Assembly (NCBI RefSeq): GCF_964218355.1
Contig: NZ_CAXPMC010000019.1
Location: forward strand, 124,001 to 188,000
Source: Ferrovibrio sp964218355
GTDB taxonomy: Bacteria > Pseudomonadota > Alphaproteobacteria > Ferrovibrionales > Ferrovibrionaceae
Direction of reading: 5' to 3'
Length of the DNA: 64,000 nucleotides
The notes under the pieces are model-generated. The model made no database searches, was not told the origin of the DNA, and worked only from the letters and a program-made list of their open reading frames with translations. The translations under genes and the position numbers were made by a program. Below, one piece after another: positions 8,707-19,828 of this stretch (the stretch's first letter is position 1; the number at the start of each line of letters is the position of its first letter).

Positions 8707-9342
8707 ATGGACAAGATGGTCGATACCTACATGAACATGCTGGTTCCCATGGTGGTCGAGCAGACCAACCGGGGGGAGCGTGCCTATGACATCTATTCCC
8801 GGCTGCTGAAGGAACGCATCATCTTCCTGGTCGGCCCGATCAACGATGCCGTGGCGGCGCTGGCCACGGCCCAGCTGCTGTTCCTGGAAGCCGAGAATCC
8901 GAACAAGGAGATCGCCGTCTACATCAACAGCCCGGGGGGCATCGTCACCTCCGGCCTGGCGATCTACGACACCATGCAGTACATCAAGCCGAAGATCGCC
9001 ACCCTGTGCATCGGCCAGGCGGCCTCGATGGGCTCGCTGCTGCTGACCGCCGGCGAGAAGGGCATGCGCTATGTGTTGCCGAATGCCCGGGTGATGATCC
9101 ACCAGCCCTCCGGCGGCTTCCAGGGCCAGGCGGCGGATATCGAGATCCACGCCAAGGAGATTCTTGACCTCCGCAGCCGGCTGAACGCGATCTATGCCAA
9201 GCATACCGGGCAGGATATTGCCGCGATCGAAACGGCGATGGAACGGGATCGTTTCATGACCCCCGAAGAGGCGAAGACCTTCGGCCTGGTCGACGAAGTG
9301 GTCTTCAAGCGGCCGGAGCAGGCTGAGGCCGCCAAGTCCTGA
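8707..9342 (+). CDS. clpP: ATP-dependent Clp protease proteolytic subunit
   Basis: Serine peptidase that forms the tetradecameric chamber of ClpXP and ClpAP. It has 211 residues. The catalytic triad is visible as S107 in GQAASMGSLLL, H132 in MIHQPSGG and D181 in ERDRFMTPEEA, with spacings equal to E. coli ClpP. The N-terminal propeptide-like stretch leads into the conserved ERAYDIYSRLLKERIIFL. GAAGG lies 8 bases before the ATG at 8707. Its partner clpX follows after a 239-base gap that contains its own promoter. Confidence 0.98.
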   Translation: MDKMVDTYMNMLVPMVVEQTNRGERAYDIYSRLLKERIIFLVGPINDAVAALATAQLLFLEAENPNKEIAVYINSPGGIVTSGLAIYDTMQYIKPKIATLCIGQAASMGSLLLTAGEKGMRYVLPNARVMIHQPSGGFQGQAADIEIHAKEILDLRSRLNAIYAKHTGQDIAAIETAMERDRFMTPEEAKTFGLVDEVVFKRPEQAEAAKS

Positions 9343-9410
9343 TCCGGGCCGGCTTGTGCCGCGGCCCGCATCGCGGCGCAGCGGCCTCCGGCGCCTGTAA
9401 GCTCTTGTGG

Positions 9411-9447
9411 GATATGGCGGCTTGCCCCGGCGGCGGGGCGCCATATC
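9411..9447. repeat. Long inverted repeat in the clpP-clpX gap
   Basis: GATATGGCG (9411-9419) and CGCCATATC (9439-9447) are perfect inverted copies. GCCCC and GGGGC inside them extend the potential cruciform or RNA stem-loop. No U-tract follows. It may terminate or stabilise the clpP mRNA, or act as an operator upstream of clpX. Confidence 0.5.
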
Positions 9448-9493
9448 TGGGTGGCGGGTCATCCGGTTGTGACCGCCTGCGGCCCCATGTCCG

Positions 9494-9522
9494 TTGTGCC
9501 GGGGGCGGGGCTTCCTTATGAT
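9494..9522 (+). promoter_or_regulatory. Candidate clpX promoter
   Basis: TTGTGC (9494-9499), 17 bases and TATGAT (9517-9522) lie 60 bases before the clpX ATG. Spacing is ideal for sigma70, predicting a leader of about 50 bases. Confidence 0.5.
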
Positions 9523-9581
9523 GACGATTCGATGGAACAGGGCTGGCGGCGCCCGGCGCCGGCCCGCTGAGTGGAGTAGGC

Positions 9582-10844
9582 ATGACCAAACTGAGTGGCG
9601 GTGACTCCAAGAATACCCTGTACTGCTCGTTCTGCGGCAAGAGCCAGCACGAGGTGCGCAAGCTGATCGCCGGTCCGACGGTGTTCATCTGCGACGAGTG
9701 CGTCGAGCTTTGTATGGACATCATCCGCGAGGAGCACAAATCGGCGCTGGTGAAGACCCGCGACGGCGTGCCGACCCCGCAGGAAATCTGCCGGGTTCTC
9801 GATGATTACGTGATCGGCCAGCAGCACGCCAAGAAGGTGCTGTCGGTAGCGGTGCACAACCATTACAAGCGCATCGGCCAGGGCGGCAAGAACAACGAGG
9901 TCGAGCTCGCCAAGTCCAACATTCTGCTGATCGGCCCGACCGGCTGCGGCAAGACCTTGCTGGCACAGACGCTGGCCCGCATCCTCGAAGTGCCTTTCAC
10001 GATGGCCGACGCCACCACGCTGACCGAAGCCGGTTACGTGGGCGAGGATGTCGAAAACATCATTCTCAAGCTGCTGCAGTCGGCCGACTACAATGTCGAG
10101 CGTGCGCAGCGCGGCATCGTCTATATCGACGAGGTCGACAAGATCAGCCGCAAGTCCGACAACCCGTCGATCACCCGCGACGTGTCGGGCGAGGGCGTCC
10201 AGCAGGCTCTGCTGAAGATTATGGAAGGCACGGTGGCGAGCGTGCCGCCGCAGGGCGGCCGCAAGCATCCGCAGCAGGAATTCCTGCAGGTCGATACCAC
10301 CAACATCCTGTTCATCTGCGGCGGCGCCTTTGCCGGGCTGGAGAAGATCATCGCCGGCCGTGGCAAGGGTACCTCGATCGGCTTCGGTGCCAATGTGCGC
10401 GGCCCGGACGAGCGTCGCTCGGGCGAGATTCTGGCGGAGGTCGAGCCGGATGACCTGCTGAAATTCGGCCTGATCCCGGAATTCATCGGCCGTCTGCCGG
10501 TGATCGCGACGCTGCATGACCTGGACGAGGCGGCGCTGGTCGACATCCTGACCAAGCCGAAGAATGCCCTGATCAAGCAGTACCAGCGCCTGTTCGAGAT
10601 GGAAGACGTCAAGCTGACCTTCTCGGAGGAGGCGGTTTTCGCGGTGGCCCGCAAGGCGATTGCCCGCAAGACCGGTGCCCGCGGCCTGCGCTCGATCCTG
10701 GAGAGCATCCTGCTCGACCCGATGTTCGATCTGCCGAACATGAACGGCGTCGAGGAGGTGGTGATTTCGCCCGATGTGGTCGAGGGCCGGGCCAAGCCGC
10801 TGCATATCTACGCCGACCGCAAGCAGGAGGATGTCAGCGCCTGA
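9582..10844 (+). CDS. clpX: ATP-dependent Clp protease unfoldase subunit
   Basis: AAA+ unfoldase that recognises ssrA-type tags and feeds ClpP. It has 420 residues. The N-terminal zinc-binding dimerisation domain uses C15, C18, C37 and C40. Walker A GPTGCGKT is at 118-125, Walker B YIDEVDK has D183 and E184, pore-loop GYVGED is near 151-156, and an IGF-type ClpP-docking loop is seen as SIGFGA in the family-typical place. The C-terminal small domain has ARGLRSILE. All elements are intact. Confidence 0.98.
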   Translation: MTKLSGGDSKNTLYCSFCGKSQHEVRKLIAGPTVFICDECVELCMDIIREEHKSALVKTRDGVPTPQEICRVLDDYVIGQQHAKKVLSVAVHNHYKRIGQGGKNNEVELAKSNILLIGPTGCGKTLLAQTLARILEVPFTMADATTLTEAGYVGEDVENIILKLLQSADYNVERAQRGIVYIDEVDKISRKSDNPSITRDVSGEGVQQALLKIMEGTVASVPPQGGRKHPQQEFLQVDTTNILFICGGAFAGLEKIIAGRGKGTSIGFGANVRGPDERRSGEILAEVEPDDLLKFGLIPEFIGRLPVIATLHDLDEAALVDILTKPKNALIKQYQRLFEMEDVKLTFSEEAVFAVARKAIARKTGARGLRSILESILLDPMFDLPNMNGVEEVVISPDVVEGRAKPLHIYADRKQEDVSA

Positions 10845-10925
10845 GGGCCTGACGTCGCTGTTGCGGCCGTCACTGTTACGGCGGTCACATTTCCTGCGAT
10901 TTCCAGAGCGGCGGTCTGCCCCGGC

Positions 10926-11270
10926 TCAAAGGGGCGGCCCGTAATGCTCGACGGTGGGAAAAGGCTCGTAGAATCCGTGCAGTAATGCGCGCCAGCGGCG
11001 ATAGTCGGCCGACTGGCGGAAACCCGGATCATGATCGGTTAATCTGGCCCAATACACCTGCAGCAGGTAGCGCCGGGGGTTTTCCAGACAGGGCCGCAGG
11101 CTGGCGCCGTGGCAGCCCGGCTGGCGGCGGATCAGCGGCAGCGCCTCGGCCATGGCTCGCGTGAACCTGGCGGTCTGCCCCGGCCGGATGTCGAGCAGGG
11201 CGATTTCCAGGATGCCCGCGGCCTCTGTGATATTTCCCGGCGACTCCGGTTGCGACTCGGTTTGCCCCAT
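10926..11270 (-). CDS. Small antibiotic-biosynthesis-monooxygenase (ABM)-like protein
   Basis: A 114-residue protein whose middle reads as an ABM/Dabb ferredoxin-like fold: ILEIALLDIRPGQTARFTRA, a helix with LPLIRRQPGC, then YLLQVYWARLTDHDPGFRQS and a C-terminal helix ending HYGPPL. Members are small haem-degrading, quinone-forming or structural enzymes, so the reaction is not assigned. The ATG at 11270 has AAGG eight bases upstream; an in-frame ATG at 11297 would add nine residues and is nearly as good. It stands alone on the minus strand between clpX and lon, and its start region abuts the lon promoter. Confidence 0.7.
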   Translation of the reverse strand: MGQTESQPESPGNITEAAGILEIALLDIRPGQTARFTRAMAEALPLIRRQPGCHGASLRPCLENPRRYLLQVYWARLTDHDPGFRQSADYRRWRALLHGFYEPFPTVEHYGPPL

Positions 11271-11299
11271 GATGTTGCCCTTGCGTTGCCCGGGCATGC

Positions 11300-11328
11300 C
11301 TTGACGGACCTTCCCGGAATTCCCATCT
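11300..11328 (+). promoter_or_regulatory. Sigma32-type heat-shock promoter of lon
   Basis: CTTGACG (11300-11306), a 14-base spacer and TCCCATCT (11321-11328) match the heat-shock consensus CTTGAAA / CCCCATNT in both boxes and in spacing, 67 bases before the lon ATG. Heat-shock control of lon is established in many proteobacteria. Confidence 0.65.
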
Positions 11329-11394
11329 TAATTGCATCAGGCGGCAAAGGAATGCTGATGTCAGGTTCCGGCGCCCCATCCAGGATAAAGTGCC

Positions 11395-13809
<2,415 letters not shown>

Positions 13810-13846
13810 TAACGGCAACCGGATCAGCTTTCCGGAGGATGGCGGC

Positions 13847-14119
13847 GTGAACAAACAGGACCTTATGGCCGAGGTGCGCGATACCACCGGCCTCAGCAAG
13901 GAACAGGCGGAGCGTGCCGTCGAGGCGGTCTTCGGCCTGATCACCGAGGCTCTGCGGCGCGGCGACGAGGTGCGCATCGTTGGGTTCGGCAGTTTCTTTG
14001 TCGGCACCCGTGCGGCCAGCCCGGGGCGCAATCCGCGCACCGGCGAGCGCATCGACCTGCCGCCGACCAAACAGCCGAAATTCCGGGCCGGCAAGACGCT
14101 CAAGGAAGCCGTCAGCTGA
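13847..14119 (+). CDS. hupB: DNA-binding protein HU
   Basis: Histone-like DNA-bending dimer of 90 residues. The N-terminal helices (NKQDLMAEVRDTTGLSKEQA) and the conserved GFGSFFVGTRAASPGRNPRTGE beta-arm region (about residues 46-65) are intact, and the DNA-intercalating Pro is within GRNPRTG. The start is GTG at 13847 with GGAGG eight bases upstream. It follows lon directly, the usual arrangement in alphaproteobacteria, and ends at a strong terminator. Confidence 0.97.
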   Translation: MNKQDLMAEVRDTTGLSKEQAERAVEAVFGLITEALRRGDEVRIVGFGSFFVGTRAASPGRNPRTGERIDLPPTKQPKFRAGKTLKEAVS

Positions 14120-14142
14120 CCCGCAACTGTATCGGAATGCAG

Positions 14143-14178
14143 GCGGCCGGCAGATTTCCTGCCGGCCGCTCTGTTTTC
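14143..14178 (+). terminator. Intrinsic terminator of lon-hupB
   Basis: An 11-bp stem GCGGCCGGCAG/CTGCCGGCCGC (14143-14153, 14159-14169) with loop ATTTC is followed by TCTGTTTTCC. It closes the proteostasis block. Confidence 0.85.
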
Positions 14179-14271
14179 CGGTGCCGGGCAGCCGCAGGTG
14201 TCATATTTGTGTCGCAGGGCACCGTAATATGATCTGATCCGGTTCGCACGGACAGGCGGGGATACAGGCAG

Positions 14272-14787
14272 ATGGGGTCCGGTTTCGATCAGTTCGCACG
14301 GGCCGTTCTCGAGCCGGCCGGGGGTGACCTGCTGGTCGAGATCGCCGCGCCCGTACATGCAGGCGCCATCGCGCTGCACCGGCTCTGGCTCGACCTGAAG
14401 CCGGCCGACGGGCTGCCGGCCCGCGATCTTTTCAGCTTCGAACGCCTGGGCGGCCTCGGTATCCTCGGCAATTGCTTCGTGATCGAACCTCTGGATGGCG
14501 GTCGCGACTGGCGCTACCGCCTGCTGGGGTCGCGGATCACCTGGCTGTTCGGCCAGGATGTGACCAATGTGCCCTTCTCGCAGCATTTCGATCCCGAGGA
14601 GGCCGAGCTCTGCATCCGCCTGTCCAACCGGGTGGCGCAGAGCGGGCGGCCGCTATTCCTGACCGGCCGTTTCCGCACCGGGGATTTCAGCGGCAGCCTC
14701 GAAACCATGTCACTGCCGGTGCTGGCCCGCGATGGCCATGCGGTCTGGCTGATGGGCGCCAGCTTCCCCTCCGAGCATCGGGACTGA
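14272..14787 (+). CDS. PAS_5-family protein (single PAS domain)
   Basis: A 171-residue protein matching the alphaproteobacterial PAS_5 family. It has the family-like LHRLWLDLKPADGLPARDLF, then WRYRLLGSRITWLFGQDVTNV and a C-terminal sheet GSLETMSLPVLARDG. There is no kinase, GGDEF or HTH output domain and no membrane segment, so it would have to work through a partner. It is a single gene between hupB and the hemolysin III gene. The Shine-Dalgarno is weak (GGCGGGG about 12 bases upstream). Function unknown. Confidence 0.75.
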   Translation: MGSGFDQFARAVLEPAGGDLLVEIAAPVHAGAIALHRLWLDLKPADGLPARDLFSFERLGGLGILGNCFVIEPLDGGRDWRYRLLGSRITWLFGQDVTNVPFSQHFDPEEAELCIRLSNRVAQSGRPLFLTGRFRTGDFSGSLETMSLPVLARDGHAVWLMGASFPSEHRD

Positions 14788-14877
14788 CGCGGATATACGG
14801 CCCATGGCTGTGGCTGTCATGTTTTGGCCACGCCGTCATGGCAGATCGTGATGGTCTGGAAACATGCGGAGCAAGCC

Positions 14878-15534
14878 ATGACGCCAATCGGCCCTGAATC
14901 TGTCCTGCGGCGTGCCGAGTGGATCGCCGATGCGGTGGTGCATGGCATCGGGCTCGCTTTCGGTCTGGCCGCCTGTATCGCCATCGCCATCTTCGCGATT
15001 CCGGAAGCGGATGGCCTGCGTCTGACCAGCCTCGGCCTGTACGGTTTCGGCCTGCTGGCCATGCTGGGCTGCTCGGCCTGGTACAACATGGCCGGCCCTG
15101 GCCGCTGGAAGGCGGTGCTGCGACGATTCGACCATGCGGCGATCTTCCTGATGATCGCCGGCACCTATTCGCCTTTCGCACTGATCGTGATCGGTGGCGG
15201 CTGGGGCCTTGGCGTATTCCTGTTCGTCTGGGGCGTGGCGCTGGCCGGCGCAGCCCTGAAGCTGCTTCTGCCCGGCCGGTTCGAACGGCTGTCGGTGGCG
15301 GTCTATCTGCTGCTCGGCTGGACCATTCTGGTCGCCTTCAATCCGCTGCTGGAGGGGGCATCGCTGTCGGCGCTGGTGCTGCTGCTGACCGGCGGCGGGC
15401 TCTACAGCCTCGGAGTGATCTTCCATCTGTGGGAGCGGCTGCCCTTCCAGACCGCCATCTGGCATGTCTTCGTGCTGGCCGCCGCGGCCTGCCATTTCAG
15501 TGCCATCCTGCTGGACGTGGCGCTGGTTGCCTGA
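14878..15534 (+). CDS. Hemolysin III / PAQR-family membrane protein
   Basis: Inner-membrane protein of 218 residues with seven hydrophobic segments. It has the family features: an early His in DAVVHGIGLAFGL, the Ser and Asp-bearing SAWYNM...RRFDHAAIFLMIAGTYSPF region, and the late HVFVLAAAACHF His pair. PAQR proteins use these residues for a zinc-dependent hydrolase-like site; the bacterial role is unclear despite the hemolysin name. The ATG at 14878 has GGAG six bases upstream; TTG and ATG codons further upstream (14824, 14851) are in frame but have no ribosome-binding site. A tRNA promoter follows directly. Confidence 0.88.
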   Translation: MTPIGPESVLRRAEWIADAVVHGIGLAFGLAACIAIAIFAIPEADGLRLTSLGLYGFGLLAMLGCSAWYNMAGPGRWKAVLRRFDHAAIFLMIAGTYSPFALIVIGGGWGLGVFLFVWGVALAGAALKLLLPGRFERLSVAVYLLLGWTILVAFNPLLEGASLSALVLLLTGGGLYSLGVIFHLWERLPFQTAIWHVFVLAAAACHFSAILLDVALVA

Positions 15535-15546
15535 AGCCGGCCCGGC

Positions 15547-15575
15547 TTGCCCGGCAGGGGCGCGGCTGCTATAGA
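15547..15575 (+). promoter_or_regulatory. Promoter of tRNA-Val
   Basis: TTGCCC (15547-15552), 17 bases, TATAGA (15570-15575), followed by the tRNA 29 bases later. Confidence 0.6.
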
Positions 15576-15603
15576 GCCCCGGTTCGCCGCTGCATGCGGC
15601 CGC

Positions 15604-15678
15604 GGGCGGTTAGCTCAGTGGTAGAGCGCCTCGTTTACACCGAGGATGTCGGGAGTTCGACCCTCTCACCGCCCACCA
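15604..15678 (+). tRNA. tRNA-Val (anticodon UAC)
   Basis: A 75-nt cloverleaf with encoded CCA. The acceptor arms GGGCGGT (15604-15610) and ACCGCCC (15668-15674) pair fully. The anticodon stem CCTCG/CGAGG encloses TTTACAC with TAC at 15636-15638. The T loop GTTCGAC is canonical. Confidence 0.97.
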
Positions 15679-15752
15679 TTCCCTCATCCGGTCAGTCAGT
15701 TAGCCCTGCTTGCGCGGAAGCGCCGGCGGGTCCGCGCGCCTGCGCCGGCCGG

Positions 15753-15810
15753 TTGTGATCCTACGGGTTGCGCCTTTTATGGGAATAGGGTTGCGCCTTT
15801 TGGCGCAACC
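15753..15810 (+). promoter_or_regulatory. putA promoter with GTTGCG operator-like repeats
   Basis: TTGTGA (15753-15758), 17 bases and TTTATG (15776-15781) form a plausible promoter 45-70 bases before putA is translated. The hexamer GTTGCG occurs at 15767-15772 and 15790-15795, 23 bp apart, and its inverted copy CGCAAC at 15804-15809, making a 9-bp-arm palindrome (15789-15797 with 15802-15810). E. coli PutA represses its own gene by binding GTTGCA hexamers through its N-terminal RHH domain; that domain is present here, so this is the likely autorepression site. Confidence 0.65.
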
Positions 15811-15854
15811 GGGTATCACCGCTGTCAGAGGCAGCAGCCCGGGGCAGGGATTCC

Positions 15855-18800
15855 ATGGCCACCACTACCATCGGCGTGAAGATCGACGACGACTTGCGGG
15901 GGCGGCTGAAGGTTGCTGCCGAGCGGCTCGGACGCACCCCGCACTGGCTGGTCAAGCAGGGCATCTTTTCGATCCTGGAGCGGGTCGAGCGCGGCGAGGA
16001 TATTACCGGCGCCGGGGACGAGGGCCGCGGCGACCCGGCCGGTGTGGCCAATCCGCTGCCGGAACCTGTCCGGCCGCCCGCCCCCTTTCTCGATTTCGCA
16101 CTGGGTGTCCAGCCGCAGAGCGTGCTGCGGGCCAGGATCACCGCGGCCTATCGCCGGCCGGAGCCGGAATGCCTGCCGCTGCTGCTGGCCCAGGCGGCGC
16201 TGCCGGCGGCGCAGGCGGTGGAAGCCAGGCGGCTGGCCCTCGATCTGGTCGGCCGGCTGCGGGCCAGGGGCCAGAGCGGCGGCGTCGAAGGCCTGATCCA
16301 TGAATATTCCCTGTCCAGCCAGGAAGGCGTGGCGCTGATGTGCCTGGCCGAAGCCCTGCTGCGCATTCCCGACCGCGCCACCCGCGATGCCCTGATCCGC
16401 GACAAGATCGGCCATGGCGACTGGGAAGCGCATCTGGGCCACAGCCCGTCGCTGTTCGTCAATGCGGCCACCTGGGGCCTGCTGGTGACCGGCCGGCTGG
16501 CGGCGACCAGCAGTGGTGCCGGACTGTCCACGGCGCTGACCCGCCTGATCGCGAAAGGCGGCGAGCCGCTGATCCGCCGGGGCGTCGACATCGCCATGCG
16601 GATGATGGGGGAGCAGTTCGTCACCGGACAGACCATCGCCGAGGCCCTGGCCAACAGCCGCCGCTTCGAGGCGATGGGGTTCCGCTATTCCTACGACATG
16701 CTGGGCGAGGCTGCGGTCACCGCTGCGGATGCCGCGCGGTATTACGGCGAATACGAGCAGGCGATACACGCCATCGGCAAGGCGGCGGCAAGGCGCGGGA
16801 TCTATGAGGGGCCGGGCATTTCCGTGAAACTCTCGGCCCTGCATCCGCGTTATTCGCGGGCGAACCTGGAACGGGTGCAGGGCGAATTGCTGCCGCGGCT
16901 GAAGGCCCTGACCCTGCTGGCGCGGCAGTATGATATCGGCCTCAATATCGATGCCGAGGAAGCCGACCGGCTGGAAATCTCGCTCGACCTGCTGGAAGCG
17001 CTCTGCTTCGATCCGGACCTGGCCGGCTGGAACGGCATCGGTTTCGTGGTGCAGGCCTACCAGAAGCGCGCCCCCTTCGTGATCGACTGGCTTCTCGACC
17101 TGGCCCGGCGCAGCGGCCATCGCCTGATGATCCGCCTGGTCAAGGGCGCCTACTGGGACAGCGAGATCAAGCGCGCCCAGGTCGACGGGCTGGAAGGATT
17201 CCCGGTCTTCACCCGCAAGCTGCATACCGACGTGTCGTATCTGGCCTGCGCCCGCAAGCTGCTGGCGGCACCGGACGCGGTCTATCCGCAATTCGCCACC
17301 CACAACGCGCAGACCCTAGCCAGCATCTATACCATGGCCGGCGGCAACTATTATGCCGGCCAGTACGAATTCCAGTGCCTGCATGGCATGGGCGAACCGC
17401 TCTACGAAGAGGTGGTCGGCCGCGGGAACCTGAACCGGCCCTGCCGCATCTACGCCCCGGTCGGCAGCCACGAGACCCTGCTGGCCTATCTGGTCCGGCG
17501 TCTGCTGGAAAACGGCGCCAATACGTCCTTCGTCAACCGGATTGCCGATCCGGATGTGCCGCCGGAGGATCTGGTGGCCGATCCGGTCGAACTGGCGCGG
17601 GCAATCCAGCCGTTGGGGGCACCGCACCCGAAGATCGCCCTGCCACGCGATATTCTCGGGGGCCGACCGAATTCCGCCGGTTTCGACCTCTCGAACGAGC
17701 AGCGTCTGGCCTCGCTGTCGGCCGCCCTGCTGACGGCCGGCGAAACGACATTCTCGGCGGCCCCGCTGCTGGCCGACGGCGTGGCGGAGGGTCCGGCACT
17801 GCCGATCCGCAATCCGGCGCGGCACGACGACATTGTCGGCGATGTGGTGCCGGCCGATGCGGCGATGGTGGGCAGGGCCGTCGATCTGGCCGTGGCCCAG
17901 GCCCCGATCTGGCAGGCAACTCCGCCGGCGGAGCGTGCGGCCTGCCTGCAGCGTGCGGCCGATCTGCTGGAGGACCGCATGCCGCGACTGCTCGGCCTGA
18001 TCGTGCGTGAGGCCGGAAAGTCGCTGCCCAATGCGATTGCTGAAGTGCGCGAGGCCGTGGATTTCCTGCGCTACTATGCCGGCGCGGTGGCGGCAGGTTT
18101 TTCCAACGACACGCATCGGCCGCTCGGGCCCGTCGCCTGCATCAGTCCATGGAATTTTCCGCTGGCGATCTTCACCGGCCAGGTGGCTGCGGCACTGGCG
18201 GCCGGCAACGTGGTGCTGGCCAAGCCAGCGGAAGAGACGCCGCTGATCGCCGCGCAGGCCGTGCGAATCCTGCACGAGGCCGGTATCCCGCCCGGCGCCG
18301 TCCAGCTGCTGCCGGGGGATGGGGAAACCGGTGCCGCGCTGGTGGCCGACGCACGTATCTGCGGCGTGCTGTTCACAGGATCGACGGCGGTGGCCCGCCT
18401 GATCCAGCGCCGGCTTGCCGGCCGGCTCACGCCCGGAGGGCGGTCGATCCCGCTGGTGGCCGAAACCGGCGGCCTCAACGCGATGATCGTCGATTCCTCG
18501 GCCCTGCCCGAACAGGTGGTGGCAGATGTGATCGCATCGGCATTCGACTCGGCTGGCCAGCGCTGTTCGGCCTTGCGCGTGCTGTGCCTGCAGGCGGATG
18601 TCGCCGACCGCGTGCTGGCAATGCTGAAGGGAGCCATGCGGGAATTGTCGGTCGGTTCGCCCGACCGGCTGTCGGTCGATATCGGTCCGGTGATCACGGC
18701 CGAAGCGAAACGCATGATCCAGGCCCATGTCGCGGCGATGCAGGAGAAAGGCTTCCGTGTCGAGCAGCTGGACCTGCCGCCGGAGACAGGCCGTGGGACT

Positions 18801-19745
18801 TTCGTGGCGCCGACCCTGATCGAGGTCGGGCGGTTCGCTGATGTCGGGCGCGAGATATTCGGCCCGGTCCTGCACATCCTCCGGTTTTCACGGACCGGGC
18901 TCGGGGCGCTGGTCGAAGAGATCAATGCGGCCGGCTACGGTCTCACCTTCGGCGTACACAGCCGCATCGATGAAACGATTGCCGAAGTCACCCGGCGGAT
19001 TTCGGCCGGCAACATCTATGTCAACCGCAACGTGATCGGGGCCGTGGTGGGCGTGCAGCCTTTCGGCGGCCACGGCCTGTCGGGCACCGGACCGAAGGCA
19101 GGCGGGCCGCTCTACCTGCGGCGTCTGCTGGCATCCTGTCCGCCGGACCTTGAGCTTCCTGGAGAGGCCCGTACGGGCATCGGCGCCGGAGAGCCTGTGG
19201 CGACCGCCTATATCGCCTGGCTGGAAGGACAGGGCCATGATGCCATTGCCGCGCGCTGTCGTGCCTATCTGCAGCGCAGCCCCCGTGGCATGACTGCCGA
19301 ACTGCCGGGGCCGGCCGGCGAGCGGAACCTGTATGCCATCGGTCCGCGCGGACCGGTGCGCTGCATCGCGCAGACGCAGACCGGACTGCTGCTGCAGATC
19401 GGTGCCGCCCTGGCCGCCGGCAATGAGGCGCTGCTCGATGGCGACGCGCTTTTGCCCTGCCGGCTGGATGCCCTGCCGGCTGTCCTGCAGCCGCATATCC
19501 GTGTCGCCGGAGCGGCCGCGGAGGCCGCAGCCGTGCTGTTCGAGGGCGATGGCGATGCGCTGCTGGAACTGGCCGGCCAGCTGGCGGCAGCCGAGGGCAG
19601 GATCGTGCCGGTTTTCGGGGCCAGTCCGGGCGGCCTGGAGGCGGGGGAGGAAGACTATCCGCTGGAATGGCTGGTCTCGGAACGCAGCGTCAGCACCAAC
19701 ACCGCGGCAGCCGGCGGCAATGCCAGCCTGATGAATATCGGCTAG
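15855..19745 (+). CDS. putA: Trifunctional proline utilisation protein PutA
   Basis: Oxidises proline to glutamate: a flavin proline dehydrogenase and a delta1-pyrroline-5-carboxylate dehydrogenase on one chain, also acting as a transcriptional repressor. It has 1296 residues (E. coli 1320). The N-terminal RHH (ATTTIGVKIDDDLRGRLKVA, then TPHWLVKQGIFSILE) closely matches E. coli, including the DNA-contacting K9. The PRODH barrel covers about 150-560 with RLVKGAYWDSE near 427-437. The P5CDH domain runs from about 640, with catalytic Cys 904 in GQRCSALR and Glu in AETGGLN. A C-terminal ALDH-like tail of about 200 residues closes the substrate tunnel in this class. It stands alone downstream of tRNA-Val; a chemoreceptor follows. 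Confidence 0.97.
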   Translation: MATTTIGVKIDDDLRGRLKVAAERLGRTPHWLVKQGIFSILERVERGEDITGAGDEGRGDPAGVANPLPEPVRPPAPFLDFALGVQPQSVLRARITAAYRRPEPECLPLLLAQAALPAAQAVEARRLALDLVGRLRARGQSGGVEGLIHEYSLSSQEGVALMCLAEALLRIPDRATRDALIRDKIGHGDWEAHLGHSPSLFVNAATWGLLVTGRLAATSSGAGLSTALTRLIAKGGEPLIRRGVDIAMRMMGEQFVTGQTIAEALANSRRFEAMGFRYSYDMLGEAAVTAADAARYYGEYEQAIHAIGKAAARRGIYEGPGISVKLSALHPRYSRANLERVQGELLPRLKALTLLARQYDIGLNIDAEEADRLEISLDLLEALCFDPDLAGWNGIGFVVQAYQKRAPFVIDWLLDLARRSGHRLMIRLVKGAYWDSEIKRAQVDGLEGFPVFTRKLHTDVSYLACARKLLAAPDAVYPQFATHNAQTLASIYTMAGGNYYAGQYEFQCLHGMGEPLYEEVVGRGNLNRPCRIYAPVGSHETLLAYLVRRLLENGANTSFVNRIADPDVPPEDLVADPVELARAIQPLGAPHPKIALPRDILGGRPNSAGFDLSNEQRLASLSAALLTAGETTFSAAPLLADGVAEGPALPIRNPARHDDIVGDVVPADAAMVGRAVDLAVAQAPIWQATPPAERAACLQRAADLLEDRMPRLLGLIVREAGKSLPNAIAEVREAVDFLRYYAGAVAAGFSNDTHRPLGPVACISPWNFPLAIFTGQVAAALAAGNVVLAKPAEETPLIAAQAVRILHEAGIPPGAVQLLPGDGETGAALVADARICGVLFTGSTAVARLIQRRLAGRLTPGGRSIPLVAETGGLNAMIVDSSALPEQVVADVIASAFDSAGQRCSALRVLCLQADVADRVLAMLKGAMRELSVGSPDRLSVDIGPVITAEAKRMIQAHVAAMQEKGFRVEQLDLPPETGRGTFVAPTLIEVGRFADVGREIFGPVLHILRFSRTGLGALVEEINAAGYGLTFGVHSRIDETIAEVTRRISAGNIYVNRNVIGAVVGVQPFGGHGLSGTGPKAGGPLYLRRLLASCPPDLELPGEARTGIGAGEPVATAYIAWLEGQGHDAIAARCRAYLQRSPRGMTAELPGPAGERNLYAIGPRGPVRCIAQTQTGLLLQIGAALAAGNEALLDGDALLPCRLDALPAVLQPHIRVAGAAAEAAAVLFEGDGDALLELAGQLAAAEGRIVPVFGASPGGLEAGEEDYPLEWLVSERSVSTNTAAAGGNASLMNIG

Positions 19746-19828
19746 CCGCGCAGTTGGCGCCCTGCGCGATTTATGGCACAAAAGGCAAAGAGGAAACGCA
19801 AACGGCCATAACAACCAGCAGGTGGGGC

